A DNA stretch of 64,000 nucleotides, from positions 62,001 through 126,000 of the forward strand of contig JADJGZ010000058.1 in NCBI GenBank assembly GCA_016707785.1. The letters run 5' to 3'. The position numbers and the translations under genes were made by a program. Under the pieces are notes generated by a model. That model was not told where the DNA came from, searched no databases, and saw nothing but the letters and a program-made list of their open reading frames with translations. The DNA is from Bacteroidales bacterium. Lineage in GTDB: Bacteria > Bacteroidota > Bacteroidia > Bacteroidales > UBA4417. The stretch's first letter is position 1. Every line of letters starts with the position of its first letter. Positions 27,272 through 35,684 of the stretch are shown one piece after another.

Positions 27272-29430
27272 ATGCGTATTAGCTTTACTATTGATTCCAC
27301 TGACATGGAGCGGAGTTACAGTTCTTTGTCCGGAAAATTTTCAAATCCATTGATATCTGGGTTTTTTCGATATCTGCAGGTCATTTTTCTGATTGTCTTC
27401 ATTCCCTTACTGGTTCATTCAGAAAATATACTGCTGATTGATCCTACAGTTTCATTTAATATAGGAAAGCAGGTTGCTTATTTTCAGGATGACAGTAAAG
27501 CGTTAACGATCAACAACATTCTATCTCCTGACTATCAGTCCCAATTCAAGACCTACCACAAGGATGTATTTACTCACCCTGTTACCCGCGGGGCTTTCTG
27601 GTTTAAGATAAGCATTGAGAACAAGAGTGGATCGGCTGCCTGGCTCCAGTTGGGGACTATCAATGCGAGATATATCGATTTTTATGCGCCTGATAGCAAT
27701 GGCATTTATTCTCACCCTTTACTCACCGGTGTTATGAGGGGAGAATCCTCTAACCCTATCCGGTAAACACCTTTTGGTTACCAGTGAACACAGAACACCA
27801 ACCCGGCTCCATCACCTATTACATCAGGGTACTGGAAGAATCACCGGTTGAAGTTCCCTTAAGACTGGGGACGCTGGAATCGTTGCACAGCAATAAAACC
27901 CAAAATGACTTTCTCACTGCAGGCTTCATAGGGGCAATACTCATTATGCTGCTTTATAATATTTTTCTCTGGATAAGCACCCGCGACAAGTTATACCTGA
28001 TATATTCCCTATATCTTTTTACTTCTTTATTGATTTCCCCGGCGCAAAACGGATATTTACTAGTGTCTCATTTCAGTTTTTCGGCCTGGATTTTAGATCA
28101 TGCAGTACTCTTCATGTCAATCTCAAATGCCATTGTGGGAATTTTTGCCATCCGGTATCTTAATCTTAAAACCGAGCTTCCCTTATTCTATTATGCCATA
28201 TCTGTTGCCCTTGTCTCGCTGGCTATAATGGGACTGATTAACCTTTTCTTTCCTTACGGACACCTGATCAATACCTTCCAGGTAATCCTGCTCCTGATGT
28301 TCATCCTCTGCCTCATATCCGGCTACATCCAATTATTCAGAAAACGCAAACAGGCTTTTTTCTATTCGCTTGGCTGGACCTTCATGATCATCTTTACGAT
28401 CATATTCATTCTAACACTGAACGGCATTATCCCTCATACTCTCATCACAAGAAATGCCACCTATTTTGGTATTTCACTTGAAGCCTGGATGTTTTCCCTG
28501 GCACTCGGCAACAGGATCAATGTGATGAAGAAACTACAGGAATCCACCCAGAAGCAGTTATTGGAAAAGGCTATTGAAACTGAAAAAATTGTACGGAATC
28601 AAAACCAAAAGTTAGAGGAAGAAGTAAGCCGTCGTACACTGGAACTCAGGAAATACAGTGAAGTCCTGAAACAACTGAATGCTAAACTGGAGGACTCAAA
28701 TAAACAATTGCAGCTCCAGACTGAAAACCTGGAAGCATTAAATCAAACCCGGGATAAGTTCTTCTCCATCATCGCCCATGACCTAAAAAATCCATTTAAC
28801 AGCATACTTGGATTTACCCAATTACTGCTAAAAAACCTGGATCAGTATGAGACAGACAGGATCCGACTCCAGGTAGAAAGCATAGGAGTTTCAGCAAAAC
28901 ATGCCTTTGATCTGCTGGAGAACTTACTCGAATGGGGAAGGATGCAGTCGGGTGAAATAGAATTCAACCCTATACCGTTTAATTTCAGGCAGCTGGTGGT
29001 TGAAAATATCAGTCTTTTAGAACCTCAGGCGATACAGAAAAACATAAAACTCTCTCATGGCATTCTTTATGACTTTGAAGTTTATGGTGACAGGAATATG
29101 ATTGCAACTGTAATGCGCAACCTTATATCAAATGCCCTAAAGTTTACACGTCAGGATGGGTATGTTCATGTTTTCATCAATCCTGATGGAAATAATTGCG
29201 AGATATGTATCCAGGATAATGGAGTCGGAATATCAGAAGACAGGCTCCCGAAGCTCTTTAAACCGGAGGAGAAATTCAATACCAAAGGAACAGCCAATGA
29301 GAAAGGTACCGGATTAGGGTTAATCCTATGCAAGGATTTTGTTGAAAAAAACCGGGGTACAATTACTGCTAAGAGCACACCGGATGAAGGAAGCATGTTC
29401 TGTATCACCCTACCCTATTATTTACCTTAA
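27272..29430 (+). CDS. 7TMR-DISM sensor histidine kinase, frame-interrupted
   Basis: About 720 residues if the frame is joined. A signal anchor (residues 30-50) is followed by a 7TMR-DISM extracellular domain (FNIGKQVAYFQDDSKALT ... VTRGAFWFKISIENKS), seven transmembrane helices (about residues 210-420), a coiled coil (KLEEEVSRRTLELRKYSEVLKQ), HisKA with phospho-acceptor His in FFSIIAHDLKNPFNSI, and HATPase with NLISNALKF, DNGVGI and KGTGLGL. It senses an unknown extracellular, possibly carbohydrate, ligand. At 27761-27763 the frame breaks: one extra G after CGG gives ...NPIR-VNTFWLPVNTEHQPGSITYYIRV, the expected DISM strand. No response regulator is adjacent, so it is an orphan kinase. Confidence 0.85.
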
Positions 29431-29536
29431 CAACACTTATAGCTATAAACTATTTTAATTTATAAAGCTATTTTGTACCTGCTCCTGAGATTACTCAAAA
29501 ATTTCATCCGGAGGTCTGATGTATAAAAGGAGACGC

Positions 29537-29544
29537 TATATTTG
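29537..29544 (+). promoter_or_regulatory. TAnnTTTG -7 box
   Basis: TATATTTG matches the Bacteroidota -7 consensus, 55 bp before the start of the small membrane protein gene. No -33 TTG is at the ideal distance. Confidence 0.4.
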
Positions 29545-29599
29545 TTAGTCAGATTTCATCCGGCTCAATCGGATTTAGTTTTGATCAATTCATGCATAT

Positions 29600-30094
29600 A
29601 TGAAACATGAGCGTATCCCATTTTTTGCAGTACTCCTGATTGTTCTTATTCTATTCCAGGTAATCAGCGCTCTCTATGGTGCTATCGCGCTGTTTGTTTC
29701 ACCGGGAGGAGAATTGCTTCAGATGCCTTTGAGTATGTTAAAGGGAACTCCTTTCAATGATTACCGGATTCCTTCCATTATTCTTGGAATACTGCTGGGA
29801 TTTTTCCCGGGGCTCGCTGCAATAGGACTCATGTTTCGTCCAGGATGGAAATGGGCAAATTTTGTTAATCTATACAAGGACAAACACTTTGGCTGGACGT
29901 ATTCGCTGTTTACCGGTGTCATGCTAAATATCTGGATAATTACCCAGGTGCAAATGGTTGGATATGGTCATATCATCCAAACGATATATGGAAGTCTTTC
30001 AATAATAATACTGATTTGCAGCCTCATGCCTTCTGTAATGCGCTACTATAATAGAAAAGAAGAAAAAACTGCTGATAAGTGGAGAACCTTGTAG
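29600..30094 (+). CDS. Small four-helix membrane protein
   Basis: 164 residues, not recognised. Four hydrophobic segments at about residues 7-35, 56-80, 97-118 and 131-152; the loops contain GTPFNDYRIPS and FRPGWKWANFVNLYKDKHFGW. The C-terminus is basic and soluble (NRKEEKTADKWRTL). It resembles small integral membrane proteins of unknown role common in Bacteroidota. It directly precedes a composite repeat element that starts 4 bp past the stop codon. Confidence 0.7.
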   Translation: MKHERIPFFAVLLIVLILFQVISALYGAIALFVSPGGELLQMPLSMLKGTPFNDYRIPSIILGILLGFFPGLAAIGLMFRPGWKWANFVNLYKDKHFGWTYSLFTGVMLNIWIITQVQMVGYGHIIQTIYGSLSIIILICSLMPSVMRYYNRKEEKTADKWRTL

Positions 30095-30097
30095 GGG

Positions 30098-30354
30098 ATG
30101 TCGGATGTCTAATGTCTAATGTCTAATGTCTAATGTCTAATGTCTAATGTCTAATGTCTAATGTCTAATGTCTAAATGTCTAATGTCGGATTTCGGATTT
30201 CGGATTTCGGATTTGGAGATGAGGGGGATGATGGATGGGATGGGATGGAGATGAGGAGATGGGAGATGGGGAGATGAGGAGATGGGGAGATGGGGAGATA
30301 GGGAGATGAGGAGATGGGGAGATGGGGAGATGAGGAGATGGGGAGATGGGGAGA
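30098..30354 (+). repeat. TAATGTC heptamers, GGATTTC units and GGAGATGG octamers
   Basis: Three consecutive blocks after the stop codon at 30094: about twelve TAATGTC heptamers (30098-30188), four GGATTTC heptamers (30187-30215) and about seventeen GGAGATGG-type octamers (30214-30354). The order GGATTTC, then GGAGATGG, then the 24-nt linker repeats that of the dnaE-trxA spacer on the other strand. Confidence 0.9.
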
Positions 30355-30478
30355 CATGTAAATCCGCGGTATGATCCGTGTCATTCGCGTTCTATTCACT
30401 GGTCACTTCAGCACCCGGCACCCGGCACTCAGCACTCAGCACTCAGCACCCGGCACTCAGCACCCAGCACCCGGCACC
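30351..30478 (+). repeat. Conserved 24-nt linker and CAGCAC-type heptamer array
   Basis: The linker 30351-30374 (starting GAGACATGTAAATCCGCGG) is identical to the reverse complement of 11477-11500. After 34 bp containing ATTCGCGTTCTATT come about ten heptamers (CAGCACC, CGGCACC, CGGCACT, CAGCACT) at 30409-30478, ending 43 bp before the aminotransferase start. Confidence 0.9.
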
Positions 30479-30520
30479 ATGGACTAAAGAAATATAAAAA
30501 ATTGTTTTATTCACCTTAAT

Positions 30521-31633
30521 ATGGACTTAAAATTCCCGGTTTACCAGCCTTTCCTTGAAGGCAATGAGAAGAAATATGTAAATGAATGTCTGAACACCAA
30601 TTGGATATCTTCAAAAGGCAATTTCATTCAACGTTTTGAGGAGCAGTTTGCCAACTATACGGAAATAGCGCATGCTACATCTTTCTGTAATGGCACATCA
30701 GCTTTGTATATTGCGCTCCTTACCCTTGGAATTGGGCCAGGTGACGAAGTTATCGTTCCTACCCTGGTTTATGTTGCAGTGCCTAATATGGTCAGGGCGG
30801 TGGGAGCAATTCCGGTTTTCGTGGATTCCTTGCCGGGGAGTTACCAGGTCGATCCGCTGGATATCAGAAAGAAACTCAGCAACAGGACTAAGGCCGTCAT
30901 TGCCGTTCATACCTATGGTTATCCCTGTGATATGGACCCTATAAAGAAACTTTGCATAGAACAAAATCTATTACTTATTGAAGATTGTGCTGAAGCGCTT
31001 GGTGCCAGGTATAAGGGAAAACAACCCGGTTCATGGGGCGATATCTCCATTTATAGTTTCTTCGGCAACAAAACTCTGACCACAGGGGAAGGGGGTATGA
31101 TCACCACACCTTCAGAGCAGTTGATAAAAAAGGCATTTCACCTTAAGAACCAGGGAGTAACAGAAAAGGCCTACTGGCATGATGTCCCTGGCTACAACTT
31201 CAGAATGACCAATATTGCTGCTGCAATAGGACTTGCACAACTGGAATCGCTGGATAAGATACTTGCCCGGAAACGAAGGATTGCAAATCTTTATGAGCAA
31301 CAATTTATGGATACTGAGGTCAGCTTCCATTCACAAGGGAAAGATGTAGTTCATTCTTTCTGGATGTGTTCCATTCTTACACTGGATCCTGCCTACAGGG
31401 ATTCTCTGAGAGTTTTCCTTTCTTCAGAAGGGATTGAAACCAGGCCATTCTTTTACCCTGCCCATACCATGCCATTCTTCAAAAGCAGAACCCCTCAAAG
31501 ATTTCCGGTTGCTGAAGACCTTAGTGGCAGAGGGATTAATTTACCATCCTACCCGGCATTAACAGATGATGATGTAAAGTATATAGCTTCCAAAGTATTG
31601 ACCTTCACCCATCGATCGACGAAAAGCCATTAA
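30521..31633 (+). CDS. DegT/DnrJ/EryC1/StrS-family sugar aminotransferase
   Basis: 370 residues, complete. PLP-dependent aminotransferase fold type I for nucleotide-sugar amination. The PLP-binding Lys is in SIYSFFGNKTLTTGEGGM (about residue 185); other family motifs are FCNGTSALYIALL, PGDEVIVPTLVYVA, EDCAEALGARYKGK and GYNFRMTNIAAAIGLAQLE. The sequence around the lysine resembles GDP-perosamine synthases, so a 4-amino-6-deoxysugar product is possible; this is inference. It is followed after 24 bp by a GT4 glycosyltransferase, suggesting a two-gene surface-glycan unit without the rest of an O-antigen cluster. Confidence 0.9.
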   Translation: MDLKFPVYQPFLEGNEKKYVNECLNTNWISSKGNFIQRFEEQFANYTEIAHATSFCNGTSALYIALLTLGIGPGDEVIVPTLVYVAVPNMVRAVGAIPVFVDSLPGSYQVDPLDIRKKLSNRTKAVIAVHTYGYPCDMDPIKKLCIEQNLLLIEDCAEALGARYKGKQPGSWGDISIYSFFGNKTLTTGEGGMITTPSEQLIKKAFHLKNQGVTEKAYWHDVPGYNFRMTNIAAAIGLAQLESLDKILARKRRIANLYEQQFMDTEVSFHSQGKDVVHSFWMCSILTLDPAYRDSLRVFLSSEGIETRPFFYPAHTMPFFKSRTPQRFPVAEDLSGRGINLPSYPALTDDDVKYIASKVLTFTHRSTKSH

Positions 31634-31657
31634 GAAGAAATTTACAGGAATTAAATA

Positions 31658-32728
31658 ATGAAGAAATACAGGATTCTTATCGACCTGGATCGCCTAAAGG
31701 ACCCATACAATGGCCTTGGACAGGTGGCAATAAATTTGGGGGAGCAATTAAGCAGGATTGAAGATGATCAGATTGATTTCACCTTCCTTGTACCAGGTTC
31801 TTTTATCGGGAAATTTGGAGATAAAGTTCGTTATGAAAAGGTTTCCCTGAAACGGCGTCTCTTTCCCTGGCTTTGTGCCTCCTATGACCTTTGGTACACC
31901 ATTCACCAGGATTCATGGTATTTTCCCTCCAGTGCCAGAACACCCTATGTGATGACCATCAATGATCTTAATTTCCTTGGTGAAAAGAAGGGGATCAACC
32001 GGAAATACCGGTTAAAAAGGTTGCAAGTGAAAGTAAACCATGCAAAGATTGTTACGGCCATTTCCTCTTTTACTGCCAGTGAAATCAGGAAATACCTTAA
32101 AGTCGAAAAAAAAGAGATCAGGGTAATTTATTGCGGTGTAGAAGTAACTAAATATACCGATACAAAGAAACCAGCCTTTGTAACTTCTGATGATTTTTTA
32201 TTTACTATTGGAGTGATTCAGTCAAAGAAGAATTTTGCCGTACTGGTTGATTTTATCAAAAAACTTCCCGACAACTATAGCCTGGTAATCGCAGGAAATA
32301 AAAACAGTGATTATGCCCGGGACATTGAAAAACAAATCATTGAAAAAGGCCTGCAAGGCAGGATCATTCTTCCCGGGTTTATTAGTGATGAAGAAAAATC
32401 CTGGTTATATCAGCATTGCAAAGCAGTGGTGTTCCCCTCCCGTTTTGAGGGGATGGGCTTCCCTCCTATTGAGGCCATGCGAAATGGAAAACCTGTTTTT
32501 GCGTCTACCTATTCGAGTATCCCCGAAGTTTGTGGCGAATATGCCTATTATTGGCAGCATTTTGAGCCTTCCTATATGGCTGATACTTTTTTAGAAGGAA
32601 TGAGAGATTTCGTGAATCGTCCGGAAAGGGAAGAACAGTTGAAGCAACATTCGATGCAATATGACTGGGAACAAGTTACCGATCGCTATATCAGTCTGTT
32701 CAAGGAAGTGCTGAACGGGAAAACGTAG
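31658..32728 (+). CDS. GT4 glycosyltransferase
   Basis: 356 residues, GT-B fold. The N-terminal half (residues 1-170) is an acceptor-binding domain beginning KKYRILIDLDRLKDPYNGLGQVAINL. The C-terminal half carries the GT4 nucleotide-sugar signature VVFPSRFEGMGFPPIEAMRNGKPVFAS, with the paired glutamates around residues 266-274. It is cytoplasmic or peripheral to the inner membrane. Linked to the sugar aminotransferase upstream, so it likely transfers a sugar, perhaps the aminosugar, onto a surface glycan. Donor and acceptor are unknown. Confidence 0.9.
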   Translation: MKKYRILIDLDRLKDPYNGLGQVAINLGEQLSRIEDDQIDFTFLVPGSFIGKFGDKVRYEKVSLKRRLFPWLCASYDLWYTIHQDSWYFPSSARTPYVMTINDLNFLGEKKGINRKYRLKRLQVKVNHAKIVTAISSFTASEIRKYLKVEKKEIRVIYCGVEVTKYTDTKKPAFVTSDDFLFTIGVIQSKKNFAVLVDFIKKLPDNYSLVIAGNKNSDYARDIEKQIIEKGLQGRIILPGFISDEEKSWLYQHCKAVVFPSRFEGMGFPPIEAMRNGKPVFASTYSSIPEVCGEYAYYWQHFEPSYMADTFLEGMRDFVNRPEREEQLKQHSMQYDWEQVTDRYISLFKEVLNGKT

Positions 32729-32801
32729 TGTTTACAGAACAGAAAGGGCCACACAGGTCTATTGCTTTTCTCCTGAATCTATTCCCTGCATAATAATGAA
32801 A

Positions 32802-32863
32802 CACAACAGGCACAATAGTACACAACAGGAAAGCCTCTGGTGTGTTCTATGTGCCTATTGTGG
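32802..32863. terminator. Hairpin of the CACAATAG family between convergent genes
   Basis: Related to one half of the 146-bp repeat at 24621-25058: CACAACAGGCACAATAG is followed by a divergent complement ending GTGCCTATTGTGG. Its position between convergent gene ends (32728 and 32894) fits a bidirectional terminator, though it is imperfect and lacks a clean T run. Confidence 0.55.
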
Positions 32864-32893
32864 CAACTATAATTTCTTCTGAGAAAATTCTCT

Positions 32894-33598
32894 TTAAAAT
32901 TTACCGAATTTCAGGGAAAAACCGGCAGTAAAACCATCCAGCGGATTCTTTGGTAGATTGCTATGATCGATTTCCGTGGTAAAGCGGTAGCTGCAACCCA
33001 TTCCAAATCGGATCCATCGGGCGGCATTGATTTCCAGTTCCACGCCTGGTTCAGCAATAAGGAAGGCTTCAGCATCTTCAACATAACCATCGGTATATTC
33101 ATAAGGATATGACAGGTCATAATAAACACCCTGTGCAATGCCTCCTGCTCCGAGTATTACCGGGAAAGAGAGATGTACCGGCATTTTTGGAAAGAGAATG
33201 GGTTCTATGAGCAATCCACCATAGCCCCCTGTATAATTGAATTCCTTATGTGCATTCGAAAGCATTGGTTGAGGTTCACTAAAGAATCCATTTCCGGCCA
33301 GGCCAATAGCCAGTCCATGGTTTGAAATCCATGCAAGTCTTGCCCCGGCAGTGATTGCATCATATCCGGATATTTCGGAATAGCTGGAATTGATGCCCAG
33401 GTAAAAACCGCAACTGTTTCCACGGCCACCGATAGTCCTGATTTCATTGTTAGTATAACGAGGTTGATCCTGAATTCGTTCCCTGTGATGTTGTTCCCGG
33501 GGAGCACGATTTTTGCTGAAGAGTTTCAGGGTGTCCTGTGCTTGCATGCTGAGTGTAAAAGCCAGGAATATGAGAGATAATGTGATATTTCGTTTCAT
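32894..33598 (-). CDS. Outer-membrane beta-barrel protein
   Basis: 234 residues. The signal peptide is MKRNITLSLIFLAFTLSMQAQ, followed by a short basic linker (SKNRAPREQHHRERIQDQPRYT) and alternating aromatic strands typical of small barrels (CGFYLGINSSYSEISGYDAITAGARLAWISNHGLAIGLAGNGFF). It ends FTAGFSLKFGKF, with a C-terminal aromatic residue as expected for BAM-assembled barrels. Next gene upstream (33624-34124) is also a small barrel, 25 bp away on the same strand, so they are probably co-transcribed. No ligand can be assigned. Confidence 0.7.
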   Translation of the reverse strand: MKRNITLSLIFLAFTLSMQAQDTLKLFSKNRAPREQHHRERIQDQPRYTNNEIRTIGGRGNSCGFYLGINSSYSEISGYDAITAGARLAWISNHGLAIGLAGNGFFSEPQPMLSNAHKEFNYTGGYGGLLIEPILFPKMPVHLSFPVILGAGGIAQGVYYDLSYPYEYTDGYVEDAEAFLIAEPGVELEINAARWIRFGMGCSYRFTTEIDHSNLPKNPLDGFTAGFSLKFGKF

Positions 33599-33623
33599 GT
33601 ATTAATTGTTTTTTGGGTTGGAA

Positions 33624-34124
33624 TTAGAAAATATATTTAGCCCCGAGAGCCATTACAGGGAGATGTATTCCCAGGAAATGATCATCAAAAAATTCAAGGT
33701 AAGGTTTGCAATCCAGATTTACGACTATTGGATACCTTGGCAGTGTGTATTCAAAAGAGGCATAGGCATCGATTCCAAGTTGTGGAACAGAATATCTTCC
33801 CCTGCCATAATCGGGTTCATCATAATCATCGAAATAATAACGATCAGCAATACCTACGTGAGCGCCTGCACCATAAAAGAAATCCAGGTTCAGGTCATCG
33901 AACAGAAGGGCGGGTTTGTGTTTTTCAATCAGAAGGGTAAGAACCGTGCCATGATTTTGAGAAGTAAGCATTACTTCACCGGCCAGGTCCATGCCAACCA
34001 TTCGACGGTAAGTGAGCCCACCGCTGGCACCCATACGAATACCGACGGCTTGCATGTAATCCTGCGAGAAAGCCTGTGACAGGATACAGGTAAAAAGAAT
34101 CAGGAGGAAATAAACTTTTTGCAT
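33624..34124 (-). CDS. Small outer-membrane beta-barrel protein
   Basis: 166 residues with signal peptide MQKVYFLLILFTCILSQAFSQ. Strand-rich mature region (AVGIRMGASGGLTYRRMVG, FYGAGAHVGIADRYYFDDYDE, LGIDAYASFEYTLPRYPIVVNLDCKPYLEFF) ending LPVMALGAKYIF with a C-terminal Phe. It fits an eight-stranded porin-like family common in Bacteroidota. First gene of a two-gene unit; a TAAATTTG box lies 41 bp upstream. Confidence 0.7.
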   Translation of the reverse strand: MQKVYFLLILFTCILSQAFSQDYMQAVGIRMGASGGLTYRRMVGMDLAGEVMLTSQNHGTVLTLLIEKHKPALLFDDLNLDFFYGAGAHVGIADRYYFDDYDEPDYGRGRYSVPQLGIDAYASFEYTLPRYPIVVNLDCKPYLEFFDDHFLGIHLPVMALGAKYIF

Positions 34125-34164
34125 AATATTATTGGGTTAAAAAATTATTGTATTAGCGACTTTT

Positions 34165-34172
34165 CAAATTTA
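34165..34172 (-). promoter_or_regulatory. TAnnTTTG -7 box of the beta-barrel pair
   Basis: TAAATTTG on the minus strand, 41 bp before the start at 34124. No -33 TTG is visible at 19-21 bases. Confidence 0.4.
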
Positions 34173-34197
34173 ATGTTACTTGCTTTTATTGGGAATC

Positions 34198-34375
34198 CAG
34201 AAGTCAGAATTCAGAATTCAGAATGACTTGACTATAAGATTCCATAATTTACTCACTTCTTCTGATTTTTCTTTCAGCGCACTTTGATCAACTTGATAAC
34301 CATATTTTCGATCTTGAGCCAGTATCAAATAGTACCTGGATTCTTGACTTCTGAATTCTTGAATTCTGTCCGGCT
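34198..34375. repeat. Inverted pair of AATTCAG heptamer blocks
   Basis: A block of AGAAGTCAGAATTCAGAATT type at 34198-34225 recurs in reverse complement at about 34340-34375 (CTTGACTTCTGAATTCTTG). The 110 bp between are open on the minus strand as part of a 73-codon frame. I consider that frame non-coding because it is built from the repeats and matches no family. Confidence 0.6.
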
Positions 34376-34513
34376 GCAGATGTAATACTTTTCTAGCAGA
34401 AGATATTATTGTGCGAAATTTAATCAGTCCGTAAAGCAAGTTTCAATTATTTTCAGGCTGGAATCTTTACACCAGGAAAGGAATAGAATAAGTTTGTTGG
34501 TACAACCTTACTC

Positions 34514-35266
34514 TTAGTATCTCCTGACCTTTCCTGAACCTGTAATATTTGTATCAACATCAGGATCCCCGGTATAATAAACACAACCACTTCCTGAAAT
34601 ATGAGCATCCAGTTGATCAATAACATCGGTATAGATATCACCACTGCCGGAAACAAAAGCATTGCAGTTCTTCTGAGTAAAATCGAGGGCATGGATCTTA
34701 CCGGAGCCTGAAATCCTCATGTCAGAATTATCAGCACTTCCGCTCAGGTGAATATTGCCTGATCCGGAAATTGCAGCGTCCACATGTATGGCTTCAAAAT
34801 CAGCCTCAATATTGCCGGATCCTGAGAGGTCAAGTTCAACAGAAGATTCTGAAAACCCAAGACATTCCACTCTTCCGGAGCCTTGCAGCCTGAGACTTTT
34901 TACGCTGGGTGTATGTATAAATACTTCTACAGGATAATTCTCATGGATGTTATAACCATTTTTGAAACCGATCCTGAGGGTTTCGCCATCGGAGATAGTG
35001 TAGAGATAAGGCAGAATATTGGATTCAGCTTTAACAGAGATACTTGTAACAGAATCAGGAATTACAAATACCCTGAAGCTTCCATTGGAGATAATTTCAG
35101 TAAATGGTTCCTCGGTTCGGTTTTCAGTATCGAGGTCGTAGTTACCTTCAATTCTTTCGTAAACACATCCTGAGAGGAAAAGGATGACAAATATGGATAT
35201 AATCAGGATGATCAGGGAGGAGGTGATAAGAGCCTCTGGTTTGGTCATTGTCTTCATTGTGTTCAT
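34514..35266 (-). CDS. GIN-domain (DUF2807) lipoprotein, adhesin-like
   Basis: About 250 residues from MNTMKTMTKPEAL. The hydrophobic signal ends in the lipobox ILFLSGC. The mature protein is a head-GIN (DUF2807) right-handed beta-helix with many SGSG turns (LQGSGRVECLG, DLSGSGNIEADF, ISGSGNIHLSG, ISGSGKIHALD, VSGSGDIYTDV, ISGSGCVYYTG, ITGSGKVRRY), about seven coils of 17-20 residues. Such proteins are predicted surface adhesins. The frame stays open 20 codons further upstream (ATG at 35326), but those residues precede the signal peptide and look non-functional. It is near, but not clearly in, the sigma-factor operon, which includes another beta-helix protein. Confidence 0.82.
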   Translation of the reverse strand: MNTMKTMTKPEALITSSLIILIISIFVILFLSGCVYERIEGNYDLDTENRTEEPFTEIISNGSFRVFVIPDSVTSISVKAESNILPYLYTISDGETLRIGFKNGYNIHENYPVEVFIHTPSVKSLRLQGSGRVECLGFSESSVELDLSGSGNIEADFEAIHVDAAISGSGNIHLSGSADNSDMRISGSGKIHALDFTQKNCNAFVSGSGDIYTDVIDQLDAHISGSGCVYYTGDPDVDTNITGSGKVRRY

Positions 35267-35684
35267 AGTTTTAGTTTCTGATGCTGTAATGACAGCCGTT
35301 TTTGCCGAGGGTTGCAATGGTTTCATGATTTTTTTGATTTTTTTCGTATCAGCCTGATCCCTAATAAGTTTTGAGTTGTCGTCTGGTTAACTCCGGGAAA
35401 GAAGCTGGATTACAGTTGATAAAATTGTTGACTTAAAATTCATTCCTTGGACGGGAGCAAAATCTGAAAAGTTACATATTCGGGGACCAAAAGGCCTGAA
35501 TGACTGATACCTGCGATTGAATGACGGAAATCAGGGCTTGAATGCCCGCGGGCATTTCAAAGACTTTTAATCTTCGAAAAATAAAGACTTAAAAAAGGAA
35601 GATTGAAGGCATTACCCGGCAAACCGGGGCTTATCTTTAAATGAGCTGTAAGAAGCTTCCGGTTCAGATCAAATTCATCCTGTC
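35267..35684. other. Spacer with 16-bp perfect palindrome
   Basis: Non-coding apart from the upstream codons of the GIN gene. It holds the perfect palindrome AATGCCCGCGGGCATT at 35541-35556, a candidate operator or small hairpin, and two related GAATGACGGAAATCAGGGC-like and GACTTTTAATC/GACTTAAAA stretches near 35520-35590. I see no other named element. Confidence 0.5.

Noticed and set aside
3234..30478. CRISPR arrays
   Set aside because: Units are 7 or 8 bp in direct contact without spacers of constant size, and no cas genes are present.
34218..34439. 73-codon minus-strand frame
   Set aside because: Composed largely of the AATTCAG inverted heptamers, with no signal peptide, family match or promoter.
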